From the NCBI RefSeq assembly GCF_013201685.1, contig NZ_CP053844.1, positions 992,001-1,056,000 of the forward strand: a DNA stretch of 64,000 bases, in the 5' to 3' direction. The translations under genes and the position numbers were made by a program. This document shows, piece by piece, positions 19,629 through 27,581 of the stretch (within the stretch, counting starts at the first letter, position 1; every line of letters starts with the position of its first letter). Under the pieces are notes generated by a model. The model was not told where the DNA came from, did not search any database, and worked only from the letters and a program-made list of their open reading frames with translations. The DNA comes from Campylobacter geochelonis. Its GTDB lineage: Bacteria; Campylobacterota; Campylobacteria; Campylobacterales; Campylobacteraceae.

Positions 19629-20285
19629 ATGAAAAAAGATAATACGCTAGATAAAATTGATGGGTATTTTGAAGATAAAAAGGATAGCGAAGTTCAAATG
19701 TACTTGATTTTCGCCTTTATCATTATCGGTTTTTTGGTTTATCTTATTGCATTTCAGCCAGCGGAAGATTATTTTAATCAAAAGCAGAGTGAATTAAATA
19801 GCATTACAACTAAGTTAAATGAAGTTGATAATTATCTGGCTTCGGTTAGTGGTCCTACTAAAAATGATAGAAATTATGAGATTAATATAATGCAACGAAG
19901 AGTTCAACAAGAAAAAGATAATTTGGAGATGTTGAAGCATTCGAATGAGTATTTTGATAAAAAACTAGTAGAGATATCATATCTGACTTATAATAAACAA
20001 AATTGGGCTAAATTTTTAGACTCATTAACGGCTTCTGCTCAAGAAAATGATATTAAAATTTACTCTTTACATAGTGATGCAAAGGATTTAGAAGTTAAAA
20101 AAGTTCAAGAAGTCCTTGATGTAAATATAAATGCAGAGGGTGGATTTAATAACTTTTTAAAATATATTAGCGCTATAGAAGAGTCAGATATGGTTGTCGA
20201 TGTAAATGGACTAGATATAAATGGTACTTCCGGTAATCTAATCGGTGGTAATATAAAAATTTCTGTTTGGGGGATGAAATACTAA
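19629..20285 (+). CDS. PilO/GspM-like inner-membrane protein
   Basis: A 218-residue bitopic protein. A short charged cytoplasmic tail is followed by a helix at about 25-42 (YLIFAFIIIGFLVYLIAF), a coiled coil (about 45-100) and a C-terminal domain (about 115-218) with the layout of PilO. PilO-family proteins pair with PilN in the pilus/secretion platform. It follows the previous gene by one base, and its stop overlaps the next start (TAATG). Assignment is by topology and order rather than by clear sequence identity. Confidence 0.6.
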   Translation: MKKDNTLDKIDGYFEDKKDSEVQMYLIFAFIIIGFLVYLIAFQPAEDYFNQKQSELNSITTKLNEVDNYLASVSGPTKNDRNYEINIMQRRVQQEKDNLEMLKHSNEYFDKKLVEISYLTYNKQNWAKFLDSLTASAQENDIKIYSLHSDAKDLEVKKVQEVLDVNINAEGGFNNFLKYISAIEESDMVVDVNGLDINGTSGNLIGGNIKISVWGMKY

Positions 20286-20695
20286 TGAAAAATATTATCT
20301 TTCCTGCAGTTGCTATATGCTTTGCTACTATTTTAAATGCTGCGAATATGCCAGATATGTCGGCATATGATCAGATGTTTAATGATCTTAGTAAAAACAG
20401 AGCTGGTTTAAGCAACGAGCAGATAAATAAACTTAAGAGTCCTTTTCCAACTATAAAACAAGTTGAGAGTATAGCAACAGAGTCTAAACCAAATTCTACA
20501 GTTGGTAATACTTTAAATGCTATTTTAATAGACAGGGTTAAAGTTAATGAAAAATGGTATAAAGTAGGTGATTATATAGGTTCATATAGAATTATGGAGA
20601 TAAAATCTAAGAGTATCATTTTATCAAATGAAGAAAATAATATGGAATTAAAACTAAATCAAGGAAATCAAAATGTCGTTATTACATATAAATAA
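20285..20695 (+). CDS. PilP-like periplasmic pilot protein of the secretin system
   Basis: A 136-residue exported protein with a signal peptide (about residues 1-18, IIFPAVAICFATILNA). The C-terminal part (LNAILIDRVKVNEKWYKVGDYIG, quoted as LNAILIDRVKVNEKW then GDYIG) resembles the homology region of PilP/GspC proteins that contacts the secretin. I start at ATG 20285 because it gives a proper signal peptide; the frame opens six codons earlier within the upstream gene. It overlaps the secretin gene by 23 bases. Confidence 0.55.
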   Translation: MKNIIFPAVAICFATILNAANMPDMSAYDQMFNDLSKNRAGLSNEQINKLKSPFPTIKQVESIATESKPNSTVGNTLNAILIDRVKVNEKWYKVGDYIGSYRIMEIKSKSIILSNEENNMELKLNQGNQNVVITYK

Positions 20696-22238
20696 AAAAT
20701 TTGGTGTAGCTTTTGTATTGGCTATGTCTTTAGCGGCTAGTAGTTTAAGTGCAAATTCTACTTGTGATAGAAGAGCTTTTAATATCGCAGTTACCGATGT
20801 TGTTACGTTAAATGAAATGCTTGTGCAGCTATCTGATGTTTGCAAATTTAGCGTAGTTGCAAAAGATGCTATAGCAGCAGATGAGCTAAAAAAACAGATA
20901 AATGGTATAAATATTAAAGATTTATCTTTAAGAGAGGTTTTTAATGTTTTAATAAGTGAAAATAACCTTGATTATGAGTATTCAAACAGTGTTTTAAAAG
21001 TTTCTGCGCTTCAGACAAAAACTTTTAAAATTGATTATATAACTTCTATTAGAGAAGGAACTGCTATAACAAAGGCTTCTGTTGATTCGGCTCCTGTAGA
21101 AGTAGGAAATGATGGCGATAATGAAAGAGAATCGGATAACCAAATTTCTACTAAAGAGAGATTTCACTTTTGGGAAAACGTAAGTGGTGAGATAACAGCT
21201 ATATTAAACAATGGCACTGAAAAATACGTAGCGATTGCTCCGATTATTAATGAAAATGCAGGACTTATAACAGTAACTGCAACAAAAGCGCAAATAAATA
21301 GAGTTGCAAAATATGTAGCTGATATGCAAAGAAGATTAAAAAGACAAGTTATTCTTGATGTATCAATCATAGCGGTTGATTTGAGAAATGACTATACTAC
21401 AGGAATTGACTGGAGTAAATTTAATATAGGTTTTAACTCTTATTTAAACAATAATATCGCTACTCCAAATCCTTCAAACTTTTCATTTGGTAATTCTAGA
21501 ACAGGAGTTGTGGCTGCTACTGATGGGACTACTGGCAATCCAGTTGTTGGAAATCTTCATAGCGAAAAAGCTAGTGCATCAAACGGAGCATGGGCGATAG
21601 GAGCAAACTTTAATTTTAACATTGAAGGTATGATAAATTTCCTTGAAACAAAGGGAAAAACTAAGGTTATCTCAAGCCATAAAGTAATGACTTTAAATAA
21701 CCAGCCAGCACTTATTTCGGTTGGTGATAATATCAATTATCGTGTTTTACAAGAAAGTAGTAATGACAACTCTCTTAGTGGCAAAACAAATACTACTTAT
21801 ACACAATACTCTGTATTTATAGGAATTTTGTTAAATATCTTACCTGAAATTTCAGATGATAATAAAATTATGCTTAGAATTAATCCAAGCTTAAGTAATT
21901 TTAAATATGAAGATGATAATACAAGACAAATTAATATAAGAGAGATTGCTCCAGATACACTACAAAAGAAATTATCTACTGTAGTAACAGTAGGAGATGG
22001 AGATACTGTTATATTAGGTGGTTTGATAGGTCAAACTAAAGGTAAAGATAACACAAGTGTTCCGCTACTTAGCTCTATACCTTTAATCGGAGATTTGTTT
22101 CAAAGTACAAAAGATAAGCTAACAACAACTGAGCTGGTTTTTGTAGTAACTCCAAGGATATTTGATAATACAAATGTTCCTATGAGAGAGTCTTTAAAAG
22201 AGTTAGGGTACTCTAAATCTTTATATAGCTATGAGTAA
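20673..22238 (+). CDS. ctsD: Outer-membrane secretin of the competence/type II secretion system
   Basis: This 521-residue secretin would form the outer-membrane ring for DNA uptake. A signal peptide (about 1-27) is followed by an STN/N0 domain (about 40-110: LNEMLVQLSDVCKFSVVAKD, trimmed), an N1-like domain ending in RRLKRQVILDVSI, and the C-terminal secretin domain with LILPEISDDNK-type and VILGGLIGQTK motifs. In Campylobacter the secretin of the natural-transformation system is called CtsD, and the neighbouring ATPase, GspE and GspF genes support that name. AAGGAA precedes the ATG inside the upstream gene. Confidence 0.82.
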   Translation: MSLLHINKKFGVAFVLAMSLAASSLSANSTCDRRAFNIAVTDVVTLNEMLVQLSDVCKFSVVAKDAIAADELKKQINGINIKDLSLREVFNVLISENNLDYEYSNSVLKVSALQTKTFKIDYITSIREGTAITKASVDSAPVEVGNDGDNERESDNQISTKERFHFWENVSGEITAILNNGTEKYVAIAPIINENAGLITVTATKAQINRVAKYVADMQRRLKRQVILDVSIIAVDLRNDYTTGIDWSKFNIGFNSYLNNNIATPNPSNFSFGNSRTGVVAATDGTTGNPVVGNLHSEKASASNGAWAIGANFNFNIEGMINFLETKGKTKVISSHKVMTLNNQPALISVGDNINYRVLQESSNDNSLSGKTNTTYTQYSVFIGILLNILPEISDDNKIMLRINPSLSNFKYEDDNTRQINIREIAPDTLQKKLSTVVTVGDGDTVILGGLIGQTKGKDNTSVPLLSSIPLIGDLFQSTKDKLTTTELVFVVTPRIFDNTNVPMRESLKELGYSKSLYSYE

Positions 22239-23064
22239 TAATTATACTTTAATAAAAGATATTTTTGTCGAGACAGATAAAATCACTGATTTTGTTAATC
22301 TCGACAAATCCACACTAGCTTACCATAAGATATTAAGCGCTTTGCAAAAGCCACTTAAACTTATACTTTTTTATGGTAAGCCAGGCTGTGGAAAGACATT
22401 TTTGTTAAATAAGATAAAACAAGATTTGGAAAAAAAACTAACAGTTGTATTCTTTCCTCAACCTTTTTTTGATGAAAAAGAGTTTTTTAATGAACTATAT
22501 ATTCAAATTTTTGGTAAAAAATCAAGGTATAAGATAGAAAATTATGAAAGTTTTATGAGACTGTATAAAGTAGCCATAGAAACTGCTAGCTCACCAGTGA
22601 AGCCAACAGATCAAGTTGTTATGCTACTAGATGAAGCGCAACTTTATCCTCCAAATTTGATCGAAAAAATTAGGCTTATGGCAGATAGTAGACTTTTTAA
22701 GTTTCTTTTTACCGTTCATAAGACAAACGAAGAAGATGCTTTGGCAAAAGATTATTTTAAAACTAGAATTTGGTCTAGTATAGAGTTGCCAAATTCAACC
22801 TTAAGCGAACTTAAGCTTTATATAGAAAAAAAGCTTATATTTCATGATTTTCATCAATATTTTTATATGTATAATGACTCAAATTTTGATTTGTTGTATC
22901 ATTTGACAGATGGAAATTTGAGAAATTTAAATAAAATTTTATATAAAACATATGAACTTTGTGAGTATTATGAAGTTAACAGACCAACAGAGATTAGCGC
23001 GTCAAATCTTAATAATAAATTAATAGAGATGGCAGCGATAAATGCAGGACTTATAAATGCTTGA
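22231..23064 (+). CDS. ctsP: ExeA/MshM-like AAA ATPase of the competence system
   Basis: This 277-residue NTPase has Walker A YGKPGCGKTF (about 48-57) and Walker B VVMLLDEAQ (about 130-138), and belongs to the ExeA/MshM ATPase group. CtsP of Campylobacter is a membrane-associated NTP-binding protein needed for transformation and lies between the secretin and GspE genes, as here. The start overlaps the secretin stop by 8 bases. No transmembrane helix is seen, so association with the membrane would be peripheral. Confidence 0.78.
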   Translation: MSNNYTLIKDIFVETDKITDFVNLDKSTLAYHKILSALQKPLKLILFYGKPGCGKTFLLNKIKQDLEKKLTVVFFPQPFFDEKEFFNELYIQIFGKKSRYKIENYESFMRLYKVAIETASSPVKPTDQVVMLLDEAQLYPPNLIEKIRLMADSRLFKFLFTVHKTNEEDALAKDYFKTRIWSSIELPNSTLSELKLYIEKKLIFHDFHQYFYMYNDSNFDLLYHLTDGNLRNLNKILYKTYELCEYYEVNRPTEISASNLNNKLIEMAAINAGLINA

Positions 23065-23950
23065 GCACTTTGAAGTAGTAGAATTAGAAAAAAAATGGGA
23101 AGAGTATAACAAAAAAAGAAAGAAATTTGGATATGGATTGAATTTATCTAAATTTAAATTTGATAAAACTGTTATGCTTTTACTTGTGTTAATATCTGTA
23201 GCGTCTGGAGCTATAGCTTGGCTTTTGCTATCAAGTAACGAAGAGATTACTTTAGCTCAAATTGATAAAAATATAAATGCAAATAACGTAAATTCTACAC
23301 CAAGCGCAAGTACGATTTTAGATAAAGAGATAGATGTAAATTTGACTAATATGGCTCAGCAAAGTTATGAGAAAAACGAAACTTTTGATAGAGGAAGCTT
23401 AAAATTTAATGACATTGGTATAGATGCAAGCGTTGATGCTGGTGGATTTGTCTTGAATGATAGCTATAAATCAAAGCCTAACGATAGCGAAATTATAGAG
23501 AAAAAACCATTTTCTACTATACCAAAAGATGAGATTATTGATTTTAAAAGTCCACCAGTTCCACCAAAGTCAATTATATCATCAAGCAGTGCATCAAAAA
23601 GAATAGTAGATGATGACTCAAAAGGTAAAATTGTTATCAAAACAACAAATTTAAAAGAGGATGCAAATACTCTTGAAGAGAAATTTTATGCCTCAAATGA
23701 TATTATGTATTCTTTGATGCTATCAGAAAATGCTTACAATAAAAAAAGGTATGATGAAGCGATAAAATGGGCTTTAATTTCAAATGAAATAAACAAAGAC
23801 AATGCAAAAAGTTGGATTTTATTTGCAAAAGCAAACTATAAAAAAGGCAATAAAAAAGATGCCTTGCTAGCTCTTGAAACTTTTAACAAAAGACTTCCAA
23901 ACAAAGAAGTAGATGGGGTTATCAGACAGATAAAAGATGGTGCGCTATGA
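23057..23950 (+). CDS. Bitopic TPR-type protein of the competence operon
   Basis: A 297-residue protein with a 35-residue basic cytoplasmic tail, one transmembrane helix (about 36-57), a long low-complexity linker rich in Ser/Pro/Asn, and a C-terminal segment (about 210-297) that reads as two TPR-like helical hairpins (YNKKRYDEAIKWALISNE, SWILFAKANYKKGNKKDA). It resembles MshN-type proteins in position and topology. It overlaps ctsP and the next gene by a few bases. Function within the system is inferred only from the operon. Confidence 0.6.
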   Translation: MLEHFEVVELEKKWEEYNKKRKKFGYGLNLSKFKFDKTVMLLLVLISVASGAIAWLLLSSNEEITLAQIDKNINANNVNSTPSASTILDKEIDVNLTNMAQQSYEKNETFDRGSLKFNDIGIDASVDAGGFVLNDSYKSKPNDSEIIEKKPFSTIPKDEIIDFKSPPVPPKSIISSSSASKRIVDDDSKGKIVIKTTNLKEDANTLEEKFYASNDIMYSLMLSENAYNKKRYDEAIKWALISNEINKDNAKSWILFAKANYKKGNKKDALLALETFNKRLPNKEVDGVIRQIKDGAL

Positions 23951-24489
23951 TTCGTTTTATACTAGTTTTTTCTATTTTTATCTCATCGGTTTTGGCTATT
24001 GATGTGTATGATGTTAAAAACTGGAATGATATAGGACAGTATAACAGAATTTGTCAAGACAGTGTAAGGGATTTGTTTATAAGTAAACAAGATGAAAGCA
24101 TAGCAAATATCTATGCAAATGCATGCCTTAAAATGGATAAAATAAGCGAACTTATAATACCTATGGTTATGCTTTATAAAACAAAAGATCAAAGAGAAAA
24201 TGCCGCACTTTACTCTACTATTTTGTTTCAAAAAAAGATGCTTTATCTAGCTTTAGCGGATAAAGTTGATATAAGTTATATAAGAACTCCAAAGATAAAT
24301 TATGTTTTATCTATGGTTTTTGATAAATTTGTTCAAGGAGAATACACTCTAAAAAACAACATTTATAGCATGGTTTTAGACGATTCGCAGCACTGCGATT
24401 TGTTGATGAAAGAAGAAAACGGTATCAAGCAAATGGTCGTTTTGCTATATAAAGATGGCAAGATAAATTCAGTTAAAAAGTATTGGTAG
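23947..24489 (+). CDS. Exported protein of unknown function in the competence operon
   Basis: A 180-residue protein with a signal peptide (about 1-17, FILVFSIFISSVLA) and no domain that I recognise. The body is helical in character (QRENAALYSTILFQKKMLYLAL). It starts in an ATGA overlap with the preceding TPR gene and ends just before ctsE. Its presence in the middle of an otherwise coherent secretion operon suggests a periplasmic accessory role, but that is inference only. Confidence 0.55.
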   Translation: MIRFILVFSIFISSVLAIDVYDVKNWNDIGQYNRICQDSVRDLFISKQDESIANIYANACLKMDKISELIIPMVMLYKTKDQRENAALYSTILFQKKMLYLALADKVDISYIRTPKINYVLSMVFDKFVQGEYTLKNNIYSMVLDDSQHCDLLMKEENGIKQMVVLLYKDGKINSVKKYW

Positions 24490-24494
24490 AAAAA

Positions 24495-26246
24495 ATGGCT
24501 AATTTAGAAAAAGATATATTAAAGATTTTAATAAAAAACGGAAAAATTCCTCAAAACGCCGATCAAGAGATTTTAGAAAAGATGGATATCGGACTAACTC
24601 TTGGCGAGGTTTTAATTGGTGATAACTATATGAGCGAGGATGAATTTGCTCTTATTTTATCGACTTTATACAAAGCTAAAAAGATAACCATGGATGATAT
24701 AAATGAAAAATTTTCCATGGATACTAAGACATTTTTAAACATTTTTGCCAAATCTTACAAGATGGAATATATAGATTTAGATGAAATTGACATTGATTAT
24801 AGAATTTCTGAAAAAGTCTCATTGCATCAACTTAAAAAATTCAAAGCCTTGCCTATAAAAGAGGATGATTTAAGCATATATGTTGCATTAAAAGATCCAT
24901 TTGATATAAACGCTCAAGATAGAATGCAAGCTTTATTTAGTAGAAAGCTTCTAAAAGTTGTTTTAAGCGACGCCGATCAGATAGAAAAATACCTCGCAAA
25001 ACTTGAGCTTTCAGAAAGCATTAAAGGTATCGTTGCTGATATACGAAAAGAGCTTGCAAGCACTACAGGCGCAGGAGCTGATGGAAGTACAAGTTCTGGA
25101 ATTTTACAACTTATAGAAACCATAGTAAAGCAGTCTATTATCTCAAGAGGAAGCGATATCCACATTGAGCCAACGGAGACAAACTGTATTGTTAGAACAA
25201 GAATTGATGGTATGCTAACTGAAATTTTTATCTTTGATAAAGATATCTATCCACCATTAGTTTCGAGGCTAAAGCTTCTATCAAATATGGATATAGCAGA
25301 GCGACGTCGCCCACAAGATGGTCGTTTTTCGCTTGTTGTTGCAGATAAAGAGTATGATTTTCGTATCTCGACACTACCGATTTTAAATGGCGAATCAACG
25401 GTTATGAGAATTTTGGATAAATCAAAAGTTTTAATAAGCCTTGAAAAGCTTGGAATGCATCCAAAAAGCTTTGCTAAATTTAACTCTGCGATGAAAGCGC
25501 CTTATGGGATTGTTTTGGTTACTGGACCTACTGGAAGTGGTAAAACAACTACGCTTTACGCGGCTTTAAATGATATAAAAAATGTCACAACCAAAATCAT
25601 AACAGTTGAAGATCCAGTAGAGTATCAACTAAGCATGATTCAACAAGTCCATGTTAATGAAAAAGCCGGACTTACCTTCGCAAGTGCGCTAAGATCTATC
25701 TTAAGACAAGATCCAGATGTTATCATGATAGGTGAGATTCGTGACCAAGAAACGCTTCGTATAGCTATACAAGCTGCACTTACAGGACACTTAGTTTTTT
25801 CAACTCTGCACACAAATGATGCTGTTAGCGCTATCCCAAGAATGGTTGATATGGGGATTGAGCCGTATTTGATAAGTGGTTCGATTGTAGCCATTGAAGC
25901 ACAAAGACTTGTTAGAAAGCTTTGCTCGCACTGCAAACAACCAGTAAATTTACCAAAAAGCACGTTGGATAAAATCTCACAATACCTACCACAAAACTAT
26001 ACATTTTTTAAAGCTGTAGGTTGTGATAAATGCTCTCAAGCTGGATATGCTGGAAGAGAGATGATAAGTGAAGTTTTGCCGATATCCGATAAAATGCAAA
26101 GTTTAATAGCAAATGGTGCTTCAAAAGAAGAGCTAAAAAAAGTAGCTTATGAAGAGGGTTATATAGATATGTTCCATGATGGTATAATTAGAGCAGCAAA
26201 TGGAGTTACAAGTATAGAAGAAATTTATAGGGTGGCTAAAGAATGA
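24495..26246 (+). CDS. ctsE: Type II secretion/competence ATPase (GspE family)
   Basis: GspE-family ATPases power assembly of the pseudopilus. The 583-residue protein has an N-terminal GspE_N domain (about 1-150), then a RecA-like core with Walker A GPTGSGKTTT (about 340-350), an Asp box (TVEDPVEYQL), Walker B IMIGEIRD, the His box TLHTND, and a tetracysteine zinc site (CSHC and CDKC) near the C-terminus. I use the ATG at 24495. A TTG at 24483 inside the previous gene is possible, and the ribosome site is weak for either. Its end overlaps ctsF as ATGA. Confidence 0.9.
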   Translation: MANLEKDILKILIKNGKIPQNADQEILEKMDIGLTLGEVLIGDNYMSEDEFALILSTLYKAKKITMDDINEKFSMDTKTFLNIFAKSYKMEYIDLDEIDIDYRISEKVSLHQLKKFKALPIKEDDLSIYVALKDPFDINAQDRMQALFSRKLLKVVLSDADQIEKYLAKLELSESIKGIVADIRKELASTTGAGADGSTSSGILQLIETIVKQSIISRGSDIHIEPTETNCIVRTRIDGMLTEIFIFDKDIYPPLVSRLKLLSNMDIAERRRPQDGRFSLVVADKEYDFRISTLPILNGESTVMRILDKSKVLISLEKLGMHPKSFAKFNSAMKAPYGIVLVTGPTGSGKTTTLYAALNDIKNVTTKIITVEDPVEYQLSMIQQVHVNEKAGLTFASALRSILRQDPDVIMIGEIRDQETLRIAIQAALTGHLVFSTLHTNDAVSAIPRMVDMGIEPYLISGSIVAIEAQRLVRKLCSHCKQPVNLPKSTLDKISQYLPQNYTFFKAVGCDKCSQAGYAGREMISEVLPISDKMQSLIANGASKEELKKVAYEEGYIDMFHDGIIRAANGVTSIEEIYRVAKE

Positions 26247-27490
26247 AAAATTTTGAAGTAGAATATATAAAAAATGGCAAGCGCCAAAAGATGTTTTTGC
26301 GAGCAAACGACAGAGTTGCTGCTCAAAACATAGCAAAAAAGAAAAACAGTGGCGTTATAGTCAAAGTTGGCGAGACTCAAACCGTGTCTTTAGGAGAGCA
26401 GCTAGGCGACTTTAAAGATAGAGTTAGTAGGCTTTTAGGGCTTAGCAGCAAGATAAAAATTCCAAGCTTAGTAGCTTCTGTAAGACAGCTTTCAGTTATG
26501 ACAAATGCTGGAATTTCTATACACGATAGTATAAAAGAGGTTACAAATTCAAGCGAAGATAAAAGGCTAAAAGAGATATTTTCTGTTATGAACGATGACC
26601 TTAACTCTGGTCTTAGCCTAACAGAATCGGTAAGTAAATTTAGAAATGATTTTGGCGATATAGTTGTTGCTATGATAAATTTAGGTGAAAGCACTGGTAA
26701 CATGGCTGAAGCGCTTTCAAAGCTTGCTATGATGCTCCAAGAAGTGTGGGATAACCAACAAAAATTTAAAAAAGCTATGCGATATCCGATAACCATTATG
26801 TGTGCTTTGGCTATAGCATTTTTGGTTTTGATGCTCTATGTTGTGCCTAAATTTAGGGAGATTTTTGAGGAGCTAGGAGCAAATTTACCACTTCCTACAA
26901 GGATATTGCTTGGTATAGAAAGTGCATTAAGCAACTATGGATTTTATATTTTAGTTGGATTTTTAGCTCTTATATTTGGACTAAAACATGCCTATAAAAC
27001 AAGTGATGAGTTTAAAAAAGGGTGGGATAAGTATATTTTAAAAGTATATCTTTTTGGTAAGATTATATTTTTCTCTACGATGTCAAGATTTACGCTTATT
27101 TTTACAGAGCTTGTTCGTGCTGGTATACCGATAGCTGATGCGCTAGATACTGCCGTAAAAATGGTAGATAATGAAGTTTTAAAAACAAAACTTTCATCTG
27201 TTAAAATAGCTGTTCAACAAGGTGTTAGCCTGACTGATGCGTTTAGAAATACTGGAATTTTTGAAAGCATGCTTATACAGATGATTAGCGCAGGTGAACA
27301 AAGTGGTAGCTTAGATGCTATGCTTAAGAATGTTGCTGATTATTATAAGATGAAATTCAATGAAATTATAGATAACATATCAAGCTATGTCGAGCCTATA
27401 CTTTTGCTTTTTATGGCTGCTATGGTTTTACTTCTTGCGCTTGGTATATTTATGCCTATGTGGGATCTTGGAAGCGCTGTCAAATCCTAA
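26243..27490 (+). CDS. ctsF: Type II secretion/competence inner-membrane platform protein (GspF family)
   Basis: A 415-residue polytopic protein with the two repeated GspF domains, at about 75-195 and 275-400, and membrane helices at about 180-200, 230-248 and 385-405. Landmarks are RQLSVMTNAGISI, GNMAEALSKLA and their second-copy counterparts FTELVRAGIPIADAL and GEQSGSLDAML. CtsF is required for DNA uptake in Campylobacter. It is the last gene of the operon, followed by a strong hairpin. Confidence 0.9.
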   Translation: MKNFEVEYIKNGKRQKMFLRANDRVAAQNIAKKKNSGVIVKVGETQTVSLGEQLGDFKDRVSRLLGLSSKIKIPSLVASVRQLSVMTNAGISIHDSIKEVTNSSEDKRLKEIFSVMNDDLNSGLSLTESVSKFRNDFGDIVVAMINLGESTGNMAEALSKLAMMLQEVWDNQQKFKKAMRYPITIMCALAIAFLVLMLYVVPKFREIFEELGANLPLPTRILLGIESALSNYGFYILVGFLALIFGLKHAYKTSDEFKKGWDKYILKVYLFGKIIFFSTMSRFTLIFTELVRAGIPIADALDTAVKMVDNEVLKTKLSSVKIAVQQGVSLTDAFRNTGIFESMLIQMISAGEQSGSLDAMLKNVADYYKMKFNEIIDNISSYVEPILLLFMAAMVLLLALGIFMPMWDLGSAVKS

Positions 27491-27496
27491 AACTAA

Positions 27497-27524
27497 GAAT
27501 TTGAGCTCTTTTGAGCTCAAATTC
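27497..27524 (+). terminator. Hairpin at the end of the competence operon
   Basis: A perfect 12-bp inverted repeat (GAATTTGAGCTC at 27497-27508 and its complement at 27513-27524) with a TTTT loop begins 7 bases after the ctsF stop. The following U-run is short (CTTT after three bases), so termination may be partial. It separates the operon from ftsK. Confidence 0.6.
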
Positions 27525-27581
27525 AAACTCTTTAAATAAAAATTTCGCTAAAATACAAGTTTATCATCAAAAGGATTTAAT

